From: a virus
Reading direction: 5' to 3' (one strand)
IMG/VR virus record: IMGVR_UViG_3300005262_000010
Location: 1-38,292 of that record
DNA: 38,292 nucleotides
Below the pieces are notes generated by a model that did no database searches, was not told where the DNA came from, and saw only the letters and a program-made list of their open reading frames with translations. This document shows positions 30,751 to 38,280 of this stretch, one piece after another. Made by a program: the position numbers and the translations under genes. Each line of letters starts with the position of its first letter. Position 1 is the first letter of the stretch.

Positions 30751-31890
30751 ATGCCCTGGCCGATCCCAACAGCGAAGGACATTGCCGCCAAGATCGCCGG
30801 CTCGCTTGAAGCCGGCATTTTGCGTCTGCGTCCGGATGCGGATGCCTCAGCCGTTTCCCGCGCCGTCCGATCGGCGCGCGGCGTCTTCGCGCAGATCAGC
30901 CGGGCCTTCTCGCTGGAGCTGCGCGAGGCACATGATCATCTGGGCTGGTGGGGCAGACAGTATTTTCCCGATACTGCCGAAGAGGAGTACATTCTTCGGC
31001 ATGCGAGCATTTGGGGTGTCGAGCAGCGCGGCGCCACCAAGGCGGTCGGCAGCATCCTCATCGAGGGCGTGGCCGGCACGCCGCTGCCTTCCGGCCTGCA
31101 GTTCTCCGCTTCGAATGCGGTCATCTACCAAACCACCGCCGTCGCGGCGATCGGCGTCGGCGGGACGGTGACCGTTGCGGCGGCTGCGGTCGCGGCCGGA
31201 GCGGATGGTAACCTCGAAAGCGGCGTGCAGCTCACCGTCGTCACACCGTTACCGGAGATTTCGAAGGCGACGATCGCCGCCGCCTTTGTCGGTGGCGCTG
31301 ACGAACAGACACCGGCCGAGATCCAGGCGGCGACCTTGGAACGCATCCGCCAAGCGCCGCACGGCGGCGCTGCTTTCGACTATCCGACTTGGGTTGGAAA
31401 GGTCGCGTCGGTCAAAGCGGTCGGTGTCATTGAAGGCTGGATTGGACGCGGTTCGGTCGGCATCGTCGTCATCATGAAGGACGATGACGGGACCGCCCGC
31501 GTGCCGTCCTCGGGCGAAATCGAGCTTATCCAGGACTATCTTGGCGGTGACGGAAGCCAGACGGGCGTTCGGCCGGTGACGGCCCGCGTGATTGTGGTGC
31601 CCGGCGTTCTCAACACGCTGGCGATCACCGTTCGCCTGCGGCCCGATACGGTCGCTAGCCGTGCCGCCGTTACCGACGCCTGGCAGCGCTTCGTCGCGAC
31701 GATCGGCGATGAAGATGACGCCGAGAATGCAAGCCCGATCGGCGCATTGATCGAACCGTCGCGGATCTCTGAGGCGATCTCGGCCGCATCAGGTGAATAC
31801 GCCCATGATCTGACCCTGCCGGCCGCACCCTTTACGCTTGAGCCCACGGAATACCCGGTCGCCGGCCCAATCACCTTCGAGGATCCTTGA
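30751..31890 (+). CDS. baseplate J-like protein (Mu gp47-like)
   Basis: 379 residues. RHASIWGVEQRGATKAVGSI, then GVAGTPLPSGLQFSASNAVIYQ-type block and AAGADGNLESGVQL, plus GGADEQTPAEIQAATLERI, are typical of gpJ/gp47 wedge proteins. The C-terminus (EGDA-like, LTLPAAPFTLEPTEYPVAG) also fits. It forms the baseplate wedge connected to gp48 and the fibres. Stop overlaps the next ATG. Confidence 0.93.
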   Translation: MPWPIPTAKDIAAKIAGSLEAGILRLRPDADASAVSRAVRSARGVFAQISRAFSLELREAHDHLGWWGRQYFPDTAEEEYILRHASIWGVEQRGATKAVGSILIEGVAGTPLPSGLQFSASNAVIYQTTAVAAIGVGGTVTVAAAAVAAGADGNLESGVQLTVVTPLPEISKATIAAAFVGGADEQTPAEIQAATLERIRQAPHGGAAFDYPTWVGKVASVKAVGVIEGWIGRGSVGIVVIMKDDDGTARVPSSGEIELIQDYLGGDGSQTGVRPVTARVIVVPGVLNTLAITVRLRPDTVASRAAVTDAWQRFVATIGDEDDAENASPIGALIEPSRISEAISAASGEYAHDLTLPAAPFTLEPTEYPVAGPITFEDP

Positions 31891-32486
31891 TGGCCCGGCT
31901 GGTTTCAACGATCCTTCAAAGCCTGATCGCCAAGCTTCCGACCGGCCTCGGCCTTGGCTTCAGAGGCGGCAATATCGACGTTGTGCTTGAGGCGGCCGCC
32001 ACGCCGATCGCCGACATCGAGGCCGGCGCCGAAGCGATGATGATCGAGGTCGATCCGCGCGCTGCCAACAACTTCCTTGCCGATTTCGAGCGTGTGCTTG
32101 GTCCCGATCCATGCGGCCGGGATCTCGGCGGGCTCTCGGTCGCCGATCGCCAGCGGCTTGCGCACCAGCGCTGGACCGCGACTGGCGGGCAGTCGATCCC
32201 CTATCTGATCCAGCTCGCCGCTAAGCTCGGCGTCACAATCACGATCGAGGAATTCTGGCCGTCGCGCACCGGCGTCTTGAGAACCGGCCAGCCGCTGCGG
32301 GCGGAGGGATGCCAGTTCGTCTTCCGCGTCCAAATTCCCGGACTCGTCACCGTCGTTAATTTCAAGGTGGGTGCGAGCAGAGCCGGTCAAAGCCTTGGCA
32401 GCTTCCAGGTGTCGTCGATCGAATGCGATCTGCGACGCGTGAAGCCTGCCCATACCCAAATCATTTTCGCCTATGGAGAGGCCTGA
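31890..32486 (+). CDS. baseplate wedge protein (Mu gp48/YmfQ-like)
   Basis: 198 residues from ATG 31890 (TTG 31887 possible). DPRAANNFLADFERVLGPDP and DRQRLAHQRWTATGGQSIPY followed by LGVTITIEEFWPSRTG match the YmfQ/DUF2313 family of Mu gp48. It attaches the tail fibre to the baseplate. Its stop overlaps the fibre ATG. Confidence 0.9.
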   Translation: MARLVSTILQSLIAKLPTGLGLGFRGGNIDVVLEAAATPIADIEAGAEAMMIEVDPRAANNFLADFERVLGPDPCGRDLGGLSVADRQRLAHQRWTATGGQSIPYLIQLAAKLGVTITIEEFWPSRTGVLRTGQPLRAEGCQFVFRVQIPGLVTVVNFKVGASRAGQSLGSFQVSSIECDLRRVKPAHTQIIFAYGEA

Positions 32487-33547
32487 TGGATCGCATTAAC
32501 GGTGCGGGAACGACAGACATTGGCGGCGGCCGGCGTGGCTTCCGTGACGAGAACCTTGGATCGGGCATCGAGGGAACCGAGGTAACCGCGCTGTGGGCCA
32601 ACATGCTCCAAGAGGAGATCATGGCAGTCATCGAGCAGGCGGGGTTTGTCGCTACCGAGGCGGACTGGACGCAACTCCTCCAGGCCATCCGCTCTCAAAA
32701 GTGGTCCTACCTTGCTGCTGCCGGCACGGCGAGCGCGATCGTCGTCGCGCCTGCACCGGCGTATTCGACACTTGCGTCGCTCGTAGGTGTCCCGCTGCGC
32801 ATCATGCCTTCGGCGGACAATGTCGGAGCGGTCACGCTTCAGGTCAACGCCCTGGCCGCCACGAGCGTCACTTGGAAAGGCCGGACGCTTTGGGATGGCG
32901 CAGTAAAGGCGGGCGTACCGATCACCGTGATTTACACCGGGACTCGCTTCGAAATCCTAGATCCGGCTCCCTTGGCTCCGGGCAAGCAGATCTACAGCGC
33001 TGCTGGATCTTATACGTTTGTCGTGCCCGCAGGCGTCTATGTGATCGATTACGCGGTTATCGGTGCTGGCGGCGCATCGGGCTATTCGACTAGCGGCTCA
33101 AACCACGGCGAGGGCGGCGGTGGCGGTGGTGGCGCATATGGCCGAATGGCGGTTACACCGGGGCAATCCATCGCTGTCGTCGTGGGCGCCGCCGGCACAC
33201 GATCAGGTACGGTCGGGAGTGCAGGCGGCACATCTTCATTCGGCGGGATCAGTGCGACAGGGGGCGGCGCGACGTCCACTGGCTCCCCGGGAAATGGTGG
33301 GTTGGGCTCTGGCGGTGACATCAACTTCGCAGGTGAAGGCGGCCTGAATGGCGACTCCACGGCCAATCAGTACGCCGGTATCGGTGGTGATGCAGGTGGC
33401 CCGATGGGCGGGCGTGGCGCGCAATCGCAAGTCGGCGGCACATGGCCGGGCGGCGGCGGTTGGAGCGTCTGGAATACGGCTGCGACCACGTACAGCGAGG
33501 GGGCTCCTGCAGCGGGTGGCGTGATCTTGCGTTGGGGAGAAAAGTGA
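32486..33547 (+). CDS. tail fibre with glycine-rich receptor-binding domain
   Basis: 353 residues from ATG 32486; the longer in-frame start at 32423 is inside gp48. The N-terminus (DRINGAGTTDIGGGRRGFRD, VTALWANMLQEEIMAVIEQA) is the conserved fibre attachment region. A beta-rich middle follows, and residues about 190-353 are dominated by glycine (GEGGGGGGGAYGRM, GNGGLGSGGDINFAGEGG), like the polyglycine-sandwich tips of some phage adhesins. It probably binds the host receptor. Its stop overlaps the next gene. Confidence 0.85.
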   Translation: MDRINGAGTTDIGGGRRGFRDENLGSGIEGTEVTALWANMLQEEIMAVIEQAGFVATEADWTQLLQAIRSQKWSYLAAAGTASAIVVAPAPAYSTLASLVGVPLRIMPSADNVGAVTLQVNALAATSVTWKGRTLWDGAVKAGVPITVIYTGTRFEILDPAPLAPGKQIYSAAGSYTFVVPAGVYVIDYAVIGAGGASGYSTSGSNHGEGGGGGGGAYGRMAVTPGQSIAVVVGAAGTRSGTVGSAGGTSSFGGISATGGGATSTGSPGNGGLGSGGDINFAGEGGLNGDSTANQYAGIGGDAGGPMGGRGAQSQVGGTWPGGGGWSVWNTAATTYSEGAPAAGGVILRWGEK

Positions 33548-34119
33548 TGCCGAAGTATGTGAGAGTAGTAGACGAGATTGTCGTTGAGATCATTCCCCAA
33601 TTGCCGGAGGGGTTCTCTCTAGAAGAGGTGTTTCACGCCGACGTGGCCGCCCAGATCCAGTTGGCCGCTGACGACATCGGGACTGGCTGGACCTGGAACG
33701 GAACGGAATTCTCCGCTCCGGTTGGGCCATCCCTGGATGATGTGAAGGCCGCGAGAATCGGCGTCATCCTCACAGCGGCGTGTGCGACGGCGATCGTCGG
33801 GGGGTATCAGTCCTCGGCCCTTGGCGCTGCTCACCTTTATCCGTGCAGCATTACCGATCAGATCAACATGATGGGTAGCGTTACGGCGAGCCTTTTGCCT
33901 GACCTGCCGGGCGATTGGACAACGCCGTTTTGGTGCAAGGACGAAGCTTCAGGTCAGTGGGCCTTCCGCCCGCACAATGCGACGCAAATTCAGCAAGCCG
34001 GCGCCGACGGCAAGGCGCATATCGTCGAGTGCCAAGCGAGACTTGAGCAACTCAGTGCGCAGGTGATGGCCGCCGCCTCGGCCGAGGCTATCAGGGCGAT
34101 CGTCTGGGAGACTGAATAG
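33547..34119 (+). CDS. DUF4376 tail fibre assembly-like protein
   Basis: 190 residues; ATG overlaps the fibre stop. An N-terminal region (MPKYVRVVDEIVVEI) with TGWTWNGTEFSAP resembles the start of tail-fibre assembly chaperones. The part at about 65-190 is a DUF4376 domain (ARIGVILTAACATAIVGGYQ, YPCSITDQINMMGSV, PFWCKDEASGQWAFRPHNAT). Likely helps fold or attach the fibre, or is a fibre tip itself. Confidence 0.8.
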   Translation: MPKYVRVVDEIVVEIIPQLPEGFSLEEVFHADVAAQIQLAADDIGTGWTWNGTEFSAPVGPSLDDVKAARIGVILTAACATAIVGGYQSSALGAAHLYPCSITDQINMMGSVTASLLPDLPGDWTTPFWCKDEASGQWAFRPHNATQIQQAGADGKAHIVECQARLEQLSAQVMAAASAEAIRAIVWETE

Positions 34120-34121
34120 TC

Positions 34122-35741
34122 ATGGCAGTATCCCCTATCCGCCGCCCGTCGCTGGTCAGCTATTCCGATCGCCCGATTTCGCGGGGCATCGTCACGCCCG
34201 GCAGCGCCTTCGGGCCAATCCCGAGCGATCCAGGGCCGTACATGCTTGGCTCGACGCGCAACAGGGCGCTGTCCGGGTTTGGGCCGGCAAACCTCTATGT
34301 CGCGCCTGATGGCCTCAATGTCTTTGCGCCGTTGCTGAAGTTCGGCACGCTTTGGCCGACCGATGAAGGCGTATTCCGCTTTGCCGGTTCGCAATATACC
34401 GAAGGCAGCCTTGCTCCTCAGGAGACCACGTTCGCCAGCGCCGCCATGACTATCCACATGGTGCTGCTGATCTACAAAGGCCAGGTGTTTTCCTGTGACT
34501 TCTCCGGATTGCCGGGCAGCTCGGTGGGGATCGGCGCGGCGGGTGTTTGGGCGCATATCAAGCTGCCGATCATCCTGCCCGCAAAGAGCGTTTATAGTCT
34601 CGTCCCGATCTACTCGGTTCCTGTCGGCGCGACGGTTCTCGGTCAATACCGCATCCAGCGCCATCGCGGCGAAAAGGTGTGGCAGGGTGCAAACGTCGAT
34701 GCCGTCTTGACGCAATTGGCAGCCGACGCCCCATCGTCGGCCGCTTTCCAGCTCGGCTATAATTCCGTCTCGAATTGGAACGCCAGCCCGCCCGGACAGA
34801 ACTTGGCTTATGGTCCCGACCTGATCGCCTGGAAGCGATGGGATGGCCGCCGTGTCGTGTGCGGCGTCTTGGACAGCCTGTCGGACCGGCAGGAGCTGGC
34901 GGCGTCGGCAGACGAGTGGGGCAATTTCGGTTTTGCGCCACGCCTCTTTGACAGTTGGGGCTTCGGCTTCTTCAACGTCGGATGCCCAGGCTCGAAGGCG
35001 GCGCAGACGCTCACGACCAACGCCATGAAGATCTGGCAGGGCCTCGACGAACTGTCCGCCATGAACCCGAATGGCAAACGGCCTTACACCCATTATTTCC
35101 AGCAGATGGGCCGCAACGACAACAACACCGTAGCTTCGACTTGGCTCACACCCATCCGAAATTTGAATACGCGGTTGCGGACACGTGACCCTGCCATTCC
35201 CATCATCGGCGCGACGATTCCAGCAACGGCCTCGACGACGGATCGGTATCAGACGGCCGCCGGACAGACGCTTTCAGCCACCTGGAGCACCGTGCTGGCG
35301 ACCGTGAATGCTTCGATCCTTGCCGGCAACAACGGCACGACCGACAACGCCATCGACTTGACCGCCTATCGGATGGCGGCTGACGGCAAATTCCGGCCTG
35401 GCAACGAACACCTGAAGGGCACCGTCGCGGTATCGACCGGCAACGGCGTCGACCCCACCACCACGCTGATTGTGGATTTCAAGCCGAGCCTCGGCCAGCA
35501 ATACACCATCGATATCAGCGGTGGAGCGGGCACGACGTTCACAGGTGCGGTTTGCATCGACGTTTCCGGCACCGGCCCATGGACACTGACGCGCATGGAG
35601 ACGTCCACCACCATATTCCCGGTAGGCTCGCTCCTCTACGAGCAACCTTCGCCGGACGGGACGCACTACAACAAGGAATACAACATTCAATCTGTCGCCA
35701 ATGTCCCGGCTTCCGAGGCGGCAAAGTTCGTGATGGCCTGA
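34122..35741 (+). CDS. large tail protein with SGNH/GDSL-hydrolase signature blocks
   Basis: 539 residues, with an N-terminal beta-rich attachment part. From about residue 245 it carries spaced blocks of SGNH hydrolases: VLDSLSDR (D251-S252, the Ser block), NVGCPGSKA (N285-G287), MGRNDN (G330-N332-D333) and SPDGTHYN (D512, H515). Together these give the Ser, Gly, Asn and Asp-His set. A beta-sandwich-like insertion lies at about 420-505. Such enzymes deacylate polysaccharides; in a tail protein it may trim acetyl groups from capsule, LPS or exopolysaccharide at the receptor. Catalytic reading is inference; the block order is seen. Confidence 0.75.
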   Translation: MAVSPIRRPSLVSYSDRPISRGIVTPGSAFGPIPSDPGPYMLGSTRNRALSGFGPANLYVAPDGLNVFAPLLKFGTLWPTDEGVFRFAGSQYTEGSLAPQETTFASAAMTIHMVLLIYKGQVFSCDFSGLPGSSVGIGAAGVWAHIKLPIILPAKSVYSLVPIYSVPVGATVLGQYRIQRHRGEKVWQGANVDAVLTQLAADAPSSAAFQLGYNSVSNWNASPPGQNLAYGPDLIAWKRWDGRRVVCGVLDSLSDRQELAASADEWGNFGFAPRLFDSWGFGFFNVGCPGSKAAQTLTTNAMKIWQGLDELSAMNPNGKRPYTHYFQQMGRNDNNTVASTWLTPIRNLNTRLRTRDPAIPIIGATIPATASTTDRYQTAAGQTLSATWSTVLATVNASILAGNNGTTDNAIDLTAYRMAADGKFRPGNEHLKGTVAVSTGNGVDPTTTLIVDFKPSLGQQYTIDISGGAGTTFTGAVCIDVSGTGPWTLTRMETSTTIFPVGSLLYEQPSPDGTHYNKEYNIQSVANVPASEAAKFVMA

Positions 35742-35762
35742 CGGCCGACAATTAACGAATGC

Positions 35763-35792
35763 CGGGTGTCAATTCACCCGAAGACGGGTCTT
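35763..35792 (+). terminator. possible terminator after the tail genes
   Basis: CGGGTG (35763-35768) pairs with CACCCG (35775-35780) around TCAATT, followed at once by AAGAC GG GTCTT (35781-35792) and AGTTT. It lies 20 bases after the tail gene stop in a 150-base gap, where a late-operon terminator is expected. The T run is weak. Confidence 0.4.
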
Positions 35793-35834
35793 AGTTTGCC
35801 GACCAGTCCCGTCCGACAGCCACAATCGATAACC

Positions 35835-35871
35835 GTCACATCCGTACCCTGCAGGGCGGGACTTCTGTGAC
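35835..35871. promoter_or_regulatory. nested inverted repeats upstream of the methylase (operator candidate)
   Basis: GTCACA (35835-35840) and TGTGAC (35866-35871) enclose the palindrome CCCTGCAGGG (35847-35856), 20 bases before the methyltransferase start. Nested dyads of this type often bind regulators. Mu controls its mom modification gene very tightly, so an operator here would fit, but nothing else supports it. Confidence 0.4.
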
Positions 35872-35891
35872 TGAGTCGATGGATATTTGAA

Positions 35892-36695
35892 ATGGTGAAT
35901 GATGAAACGTGGCGGGAAGTCCCCAACACCCAGCCGCCGGCCGCTTGGATAGGCGGTAAGCGCTCACTCGCTCCTCGCCTAGTGAAGGCGATCGCGGCCA
36001 TCCCGCATCAGCTCTACGCGGAACCTTTCGTCGGGATGGGGGGTGTTTTCTTCAGGCGCACGAAGGTGCCGAGAAGCGAGGTAATCAACGATCGCAACGG
36101 AGAAGTAACCAACCTCTTTCGCATTCTGCAGCGGCACTATCCGCAATTTATGGACACCCTCAAGTTCCAGATCACAAGCAGACGCGAATTTGAAAGGTTG
36201 AAGGCTTGCGATCCCGCCACACTCACCGACCTCGAACGGGCAGCTCGATTCATCTATCTGCAAAAGCTGGCCTTCGGTGGCAAAGTCTCGGGACAGAATT
36301 TCGGGGTCAATGCGACAGGCGGTGCTCGCTTCAACCTGAACCGGTTGGCTCCGCTCCTGGAGGATGTGCATGAACGCCTGGCAGGCGTGGTGATCGAGAA
36401 TTTGGACTGGCTGAAATTCGTCGATCGCTATGATCGGCCGGGGACGTTGTTCTATCTCGATCCGCCGTATTTCGGGAACGAGGGCGATTACGGAAAGGCG
36501 CTTTTCGGCCGCGACCAGTTCGAAGCCATGTCGGCTCGCTTACGTCAGTTGAAAGGGCGTTTCATTCTCTCGATAAACGATGTGCCGGAGATCCGCAGGC
36601 TATTTGATGGGTGTCTAATTCATCCTGTCGAATTGACCTATTCGGTGAGCGGCGGAAACGGTACCAATGCAAAAGAATTGGTCATCACGGGCTAA
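35892..36695 (+). CDS. D12-class DNA adenine-N6 methyltransferase
   Basis: 267 residues. Motif X WIGGKRSLAPRL (19-30), motif I YAEPFVGMGGVFF (42-54), and catalytic motif IV DPPY at 190-193 (FYLDPPYFGNEGDYG) give the D12/Dam class that methylates adenine N6 using S-adenosylmethionine. No restriction enzyme gene is adjacent, so it is a solitary methyltransferase, probably protecting phage DNA from host restriction. It occupies the right-end place where Mu carries mom. It has a weak ribosome site. Confidence 0.93.
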   Translation: MVNDETWREVPNTQPPAAWIGGKRSLAPRLVKAIAAIPHQLYAEPFVGMGGVFFRRTKVPRSEVINDRNGEVTNLFRILQRHYPQFMDTLKFQITSRREFERLKACDPATLTDLERAARFIYLQKLAFGGKVSGQNFGVNATGGARFNLNRLAPLLEDVHERLAGVVIENLDWLKFVDRYDRPGTLFYLDPPYFGNEGDYGKALFGRDQFEAMSARLRQLKGRFILSINDVPEIRRLFDGCLIHPVELTYSVSGGNGTNAKELVITG

Positions 36696-37143
36696 ATGGA
36701 GATTGTTGGTGCGGATGTTTTGGATAGCCTTGGCTGCAGTCACAATTGGTGCATCGGCTACGGCGCAAGAAAACAAAAGTAGTGAACTGGGAGCATTCAC
36801 CTGCACGACCGTGGCGGATTTCTCGAACGCCTCGGCGGACACGGGGAATGTCAGGATCAACAACTTCTCCATTCGCGAGGCTAAGGCCTTCATCGCACGC
36901 GGAGCAAGCAATCTTGAGATCAGTTATGCCATAGCGAACCGCTCCGATGTCCCAATGCATATCTCTGCCGACTTCATGATATTCGATGGGGAGCAATTGC
37001 CCTTGGCTGCTCTCAACGTCAGCCCTATGCTCAACACGGTCCAGCCCGGAAAGACCGAAAGCGCTAGTGGAGAGACCTTTGTGAATGAAGGGGTTCTAGC
37101 AAAGGCGAAAACGATCTGTCTCCGGATCTACTCGACTAACTAA
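36667..37143 (+). CDS. exported protein of unknown function
   Basis: 158 residues from the ATG at 36667, which overlaps the methylase; ATG 36715 (142 aa) is a good alternative because the signal peptide starts there (MFWIALAAVTIGASATAQEN). Cleavage after ATA or AQ near residue 34 would leave a periplasmic beta-rich protein with two cysteines (C46, C151) able to form a disulfide. I recognise no family. Composition is less GC-rich than the tail genes, fitting cargo acquired at the right end. Confidence 0.65.
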   Translation: MQKNWSSRAKWRLLVRMFWIALAAVTIGASATAQENKSSELGAFTCTTVADFSNASADTGNVRINNFSIREAKAFIARGASNLEISYAIANRSDVPMHISADFMIFDGEQLPLAALNVSPMLNTVQPGKTESASGETFVNEGVLAKAKTICLRIYSTN

Positions 37144-37211
37144 TCAAGTCGCATCGGCTGCCCCAGGTGGTCGAAACGTTAGACACACACCATTCGCAAG
37201 GGTTCCAATGA

Positions 37212-38063
37212 ATGGCTGCCCACCATTTTGTACCTCAATTGCTCTTGAGACGGTTCTCGCACGACGGAGTCCATCTTAATTTGATGGAAAAAGGCACTCG
37301 TCGCATCTTTGGGGGCACCGTAGCAAAATCCTTTTCGCTACGTGACTTCCACCGAATCGTCCCAGACGGATTGCCTCATTTCGATGATCTTGCGGCAGAC
37401 AAGCGTGTCCCTGATTTGGAACAATTGCTCGATAGATCATTTGAGACACCCGCGGGAGCTATCATCAAGAATATCGTTCAGACGGAACGCCTCGATTTGC
37501 AGCCCGAGCAACGTTTCTATCTCGTGGCATTCGTCGTGTTGCAGTGGTATCGAACGCCTGGGAGGTTTTTTAAGCAGCAGGAGGACATGCGCAAGCTCAT
37601 TCCGACATTGCCTAGCCCCAAGAACAAGATGCATCCTCTTGGGAAGGCGGGTGATGGCGAAGACCCTTTGAGGGATATGAGGTTGTTCGCGATGCCGATG
37701 GAAGTCTTCGATCTGGCCTTCGTCCTGCAGCGCGCCGATCTTTATCTCCATAAGCTGCATGAAAGCGAGTTCTTATTGGGGGATGATCCGGTTTCCGTGA
37801 TGAATCCAACCATACGACTTGCTTCGAACGGAGTAGCGCCTTTTACAATCACGGCACGGGGTTCCGAAGTCTTTCTGCCAATATCGCCTCAATTCGGTAT
37901 TTATCTTCAAACGGGGATGGACGCGAAGAGGGGGGATATCGGCAGAACAATAAGCGAGCCAATTACCTTGGATGCACGCCATAGAGCGCGTTTAAATCAG
38001 CTTCAGTTCAAGAATGCATTACTATACGTGACGTCCCAAAGTGGGGACTTTCCCGACATCTAG
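37212..38063 (+). CDS. DUF4238 protein
   Basis: 283 residues. AAHHFVPQLLLRRFS at the N-terminus, FYLVAFVVLQWYRTP at 102-116 and LLGDDPV at 188-194 are hallmark blocks of DUF4238. The conserved His, Arg, Asp and Asp suggest an enzyme, but no activity is established to my knowledge. The gene is the last before the prophage right end, in lower-GC sequence with its own spacing (68 bases after the previous stop), so it is cargo. A role in exclusion of other phages is possible but unproven. Confidence 0.8.
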   Translation: MAAHHFVPQLLLRRFSHDGVHLNLMEKGTRRIFGGTVAKSFSLRDFHRIVPDGLPHFDDLAADKRVPDLEQLLDRSFETPAGAIIKNIVQTERLDLQPEQRFYLVAFVVLQWYRTPGRFFKQQEDMRKLIPTLPSPKNKMHPLGKAGDGEDPLRDMRLFAMPMEVFDLAFVLQRADLYLHKLHESEFLLGDDPVSVMNPTIRLASNGVAPFTITARGSEVFLPISPQFGIYLQTGMDAKRGDIGRTISEPITLDARHRARLNQLQFKNALLYVTSQSGDFPDI

Positions 38064-38123
38064 CGTTTTTGGGCTAATTATAAGTTTCAAAACATCCTTC
38101 GAAGGCGCTTCAAAGGCTTCCTG

Positions 38124-38172
38124 AAATTCCAGAACCTAGTGTCAAAATTCCGGAATTTCGTGTCCGGCTACA
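38124..38172 (+). mobile_element. right end of the Mu-like prophage (attR with tandem transposase sites)
   Basis: Two direct 20-base repeats, AAATTCCAGAACCTAGTGTC (38124-38143) and AAATTCCGGAATTTCGTGTC (38145-38164), lie 21 bases apart, like the adjacent R2 and R1 sites of Mu. Read inward on the minus strand, the terminus begins TGTAGCCGGACACGAAAT. The Mu R end begins TGAAGCGGCGCACGAAAA: same TG, same eight-base gap to CACGAAA. The end is therefore placed at CA 38171-38172, and the first five host bases are ATGCA (38173-38177). The 60 bases before the repeats hold another pair, CTTCGAAGGC (38097) and CTTCAAAGGC (38108). Confidence 0.85.
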
Positions 38173-38204
38173 ATGCAGGAAAAATAGGATCTTAGAGAGT
38201 TGAA

Positions 38205-38280
38205 TGGTGGGCCCGGAGGGACTCGAACCCCCAACCAAGCGGTTATGAGCCGCCGGCTCTAACCATTGAGCTACAGGCCC
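38205..38280 (-). tRNA. tRNA-Ile2(CAT) (lysidine-type), host gene
   Basis: A full 76-base cloverleaf with encoded CCA (38205-38207) and anticodon CAT at 38245-38247 (tRNA positions 34-36). Acceptor GGGCCTG pairs with CGGGCCC; the D arm, the anticodon arm (GGCGGCTCATAACCGCT) and the T arm GGTTCGAGTCC are intact. The anticodon stem and the following TTGGT resemble E. coli ileX rather than elongator tRNA-Met, so C34 is probably changed to lysidine to read AUA. Software may call it Met. Its 3' end is 32 bases from the prophage end; the T-rich stretch between (TATTTTTCC on the minus strand) may be its terminator. Confidence 0.9.

Noticed and set aside
33990-35093. 367-residue minus-strand open frame opposite the SGNH-like gene
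   Set aside because: It overlaps two plus-strand genes in the late operon and has no recognisable features; shadow of codon bias.
38205-38280. tRNA-Met as the identity of the tRNA
   Set aside because: The anticodon is CAT, but the anticodon stem and variable-loop region resemble ileX (Ile2) rather than elongator or initiator Met.
38205-38280. Integration into the tRNA by site-specific recombination
   Set aside because: The prophage end is 32 bases past the tRNA and is of Mu type, with DDE transposase genes and no integrase, so proximity to the tRNA is probably chance or a mild target preference.
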